From: Roseiarcus sp963798015
GTDB lineage: Bacteria; Pseudomonadota; Alphaproteobacteria; Rhizobiales; Beijerinckiaceae
Length of the DNA stretch: 64,000 bases
Assembly: GCA_963798015.1 (NCBI GenBank)
Contig: CAWCSA010000015.1
Coordinates: forward strand, 1 to 64,000
Reading direction: 5' to 3'
Shown piece by piece: positions 63,652 through 64,000 of this stretch (position 1 is its first letter; every line of letters starts with the position of its first letter). Position numbers and translations under genes: made by a program. The notes beneath the pieces are model-generated. The model saw nothing but the letters and a program-made list of their open reading frames with translations. It searched no databases and was not told the DNA's origin.

Positions 63652-64000
63652 TCCCCGCTCAACAAATCTTCCATCCGATCACGCAACGCGTGCGCGCGTT
63701 CACTTGGCCAGACGAAATAACGTCAATCGGAGCAATCCCTTTAGGGGATTATGTCCCCGCGCGCGCGCTGTCGGATGACGAACTTATGCAGCGCATGTCA
63801 TTCATTAGAGATGACGACAAGACGGCGCGTTCGTCAGCGCGATCGGCGCAACGCGAGTATCAGCGACGTGTTATTGAGCAACTCAAATCAAGACTTGGAA
63901 AGGAAGCGTGCGGCGCTTTCATCGGACGAAAGATTGTACTCGATACAGAGACGACGGATATTGACCGGGGACAACGCGTTCGCTTCGGCGTCGCTCAGCT
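63648..64000 (+). CDS. DnaQ-like exonuclease / DNA polymerase-like protein, N-terminal part
   Basis: The gene starts at 63648, overlapping the HNH stop by 4 bp, and runs off the right edge (117 codons visible). After a ~95-residue leader, residues 95-117 read GRKIVLDTETTDIDRGQRVR plus FGVAQ: an Exo I motif (D-x-E-T-T) of 3'-5' exonucleases, in the wording seen in family-B-like polymerases and related proteins of phages and plasmids. The polymerase part, if present, lies outside the window. Confidence 0.6.
   Translation, partial: MIPAQQIFHPITQRVRAFTWPDEITSIGAIPLGDYVPARALSDDELMQRMSFIRDDDKTARSSARSAQREYQRRVIEQLKSRLGKEACGAFIGRKIVLDTETTDIDRGQRVRFGVAQ

Noticed and set aside
59066..64000. Composite transposon formed by the ISAs1 and IS407 elements
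   Set aside because: They belong to different families and the IS407 copy has its own target duplication, so they did not move together.

Overview
The window is high-GC chromosome from an alphaproteobacterium, most likely of the Hyphomicrobiales (Rhizobiales). Support comes from several conserved neighbourhoods: hisN / alpha-r8 (MmgR) small RNA / N-formylglutamate amidohydrolase / cpdR; bamE / CBP3 chaperone / DUF177 / plsX / fabH; leuS-lptE; and a CIRCE-controlled groESL. A Beijerinckiaceae or Methylocystaceae type of host would fit the general gene content (paired cytochrome P460 genes, K+-independent H+-pyrophosphatase, rhizobial REP-like palindromes), but the genus cannot be fixed from this sequence.

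Layout. 1-4990 is an AT-richer accessory segment: an HTTM-like membrane protein (cut by the left edge) with its small partner, a fossil of a fumarylacetoacetase gene, an orphan membrane-anchored protein, an ISNCY-family insertion sequence followed directly by the left end of a second, diverged copy, and a serine hydrolase. 5000-8719 is a four-gene peptide ABC importer (dppBCDF order, no binding protein). 8774-14808 is core: leuS-lptE, hisN, the MmgR-type sRNA, N-formylglutamate amidohydrolase and cpdR. 15050-18863 holds two exported low-complexity proteins and groESL. 19028-23320 is a PotABCD-like importer preceded by a near-perfect sigma-54 promoter. 23496-30221 holds exported proteins, then the fabH-plsX-(DUF1097)-DUF177-CBP3 / bamE block. 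30446-32918 is a tandem pair of cytochrome P460 genes divergent from an AraC-type regulator. 32943-46665 holds hppA, a very large frameshifted GH94/cyclic-glucan-synthase-like gene, queF, kdsA, small metabolic genes and cspA. 46966-50831 holds a membrane adenylate cyclase, bfd with the decayed start of a second bacterioferritin gene, bfr, a DUF1989 protein and DUF2277.

51295-56432 is a type I secretion locus (HlyB-like ABC transporter and HlyD-like adaptor). The ABC gene carries an IS256-family element with a perfect 9-bp target duplication, whose removal restores the frame exactly, and also a separate 1-bp frameshift. 56492-59065 holds a desaturase, a tautomerase and an extensin-like gene that lost its 5' end to an ISAs1-family element (59066-60299).

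To the right of that element (60300-64000) lies a run of tightly overlapping genes unlike the rest of the chromosome: a truncated C-terminal fragment, four small proteins including one HNH-type zinc protein, and the start of a protein with a DnaQ-like exonuclease motif. One of these genes is interrupted by an IS407-group IS3 element with a 4-bp target duplication. This looks like part of an uncharacterised phage- or plasmid-derived replication module and is the most novel part of the window. No tRNA, rRNA or CRISPR array was seen.
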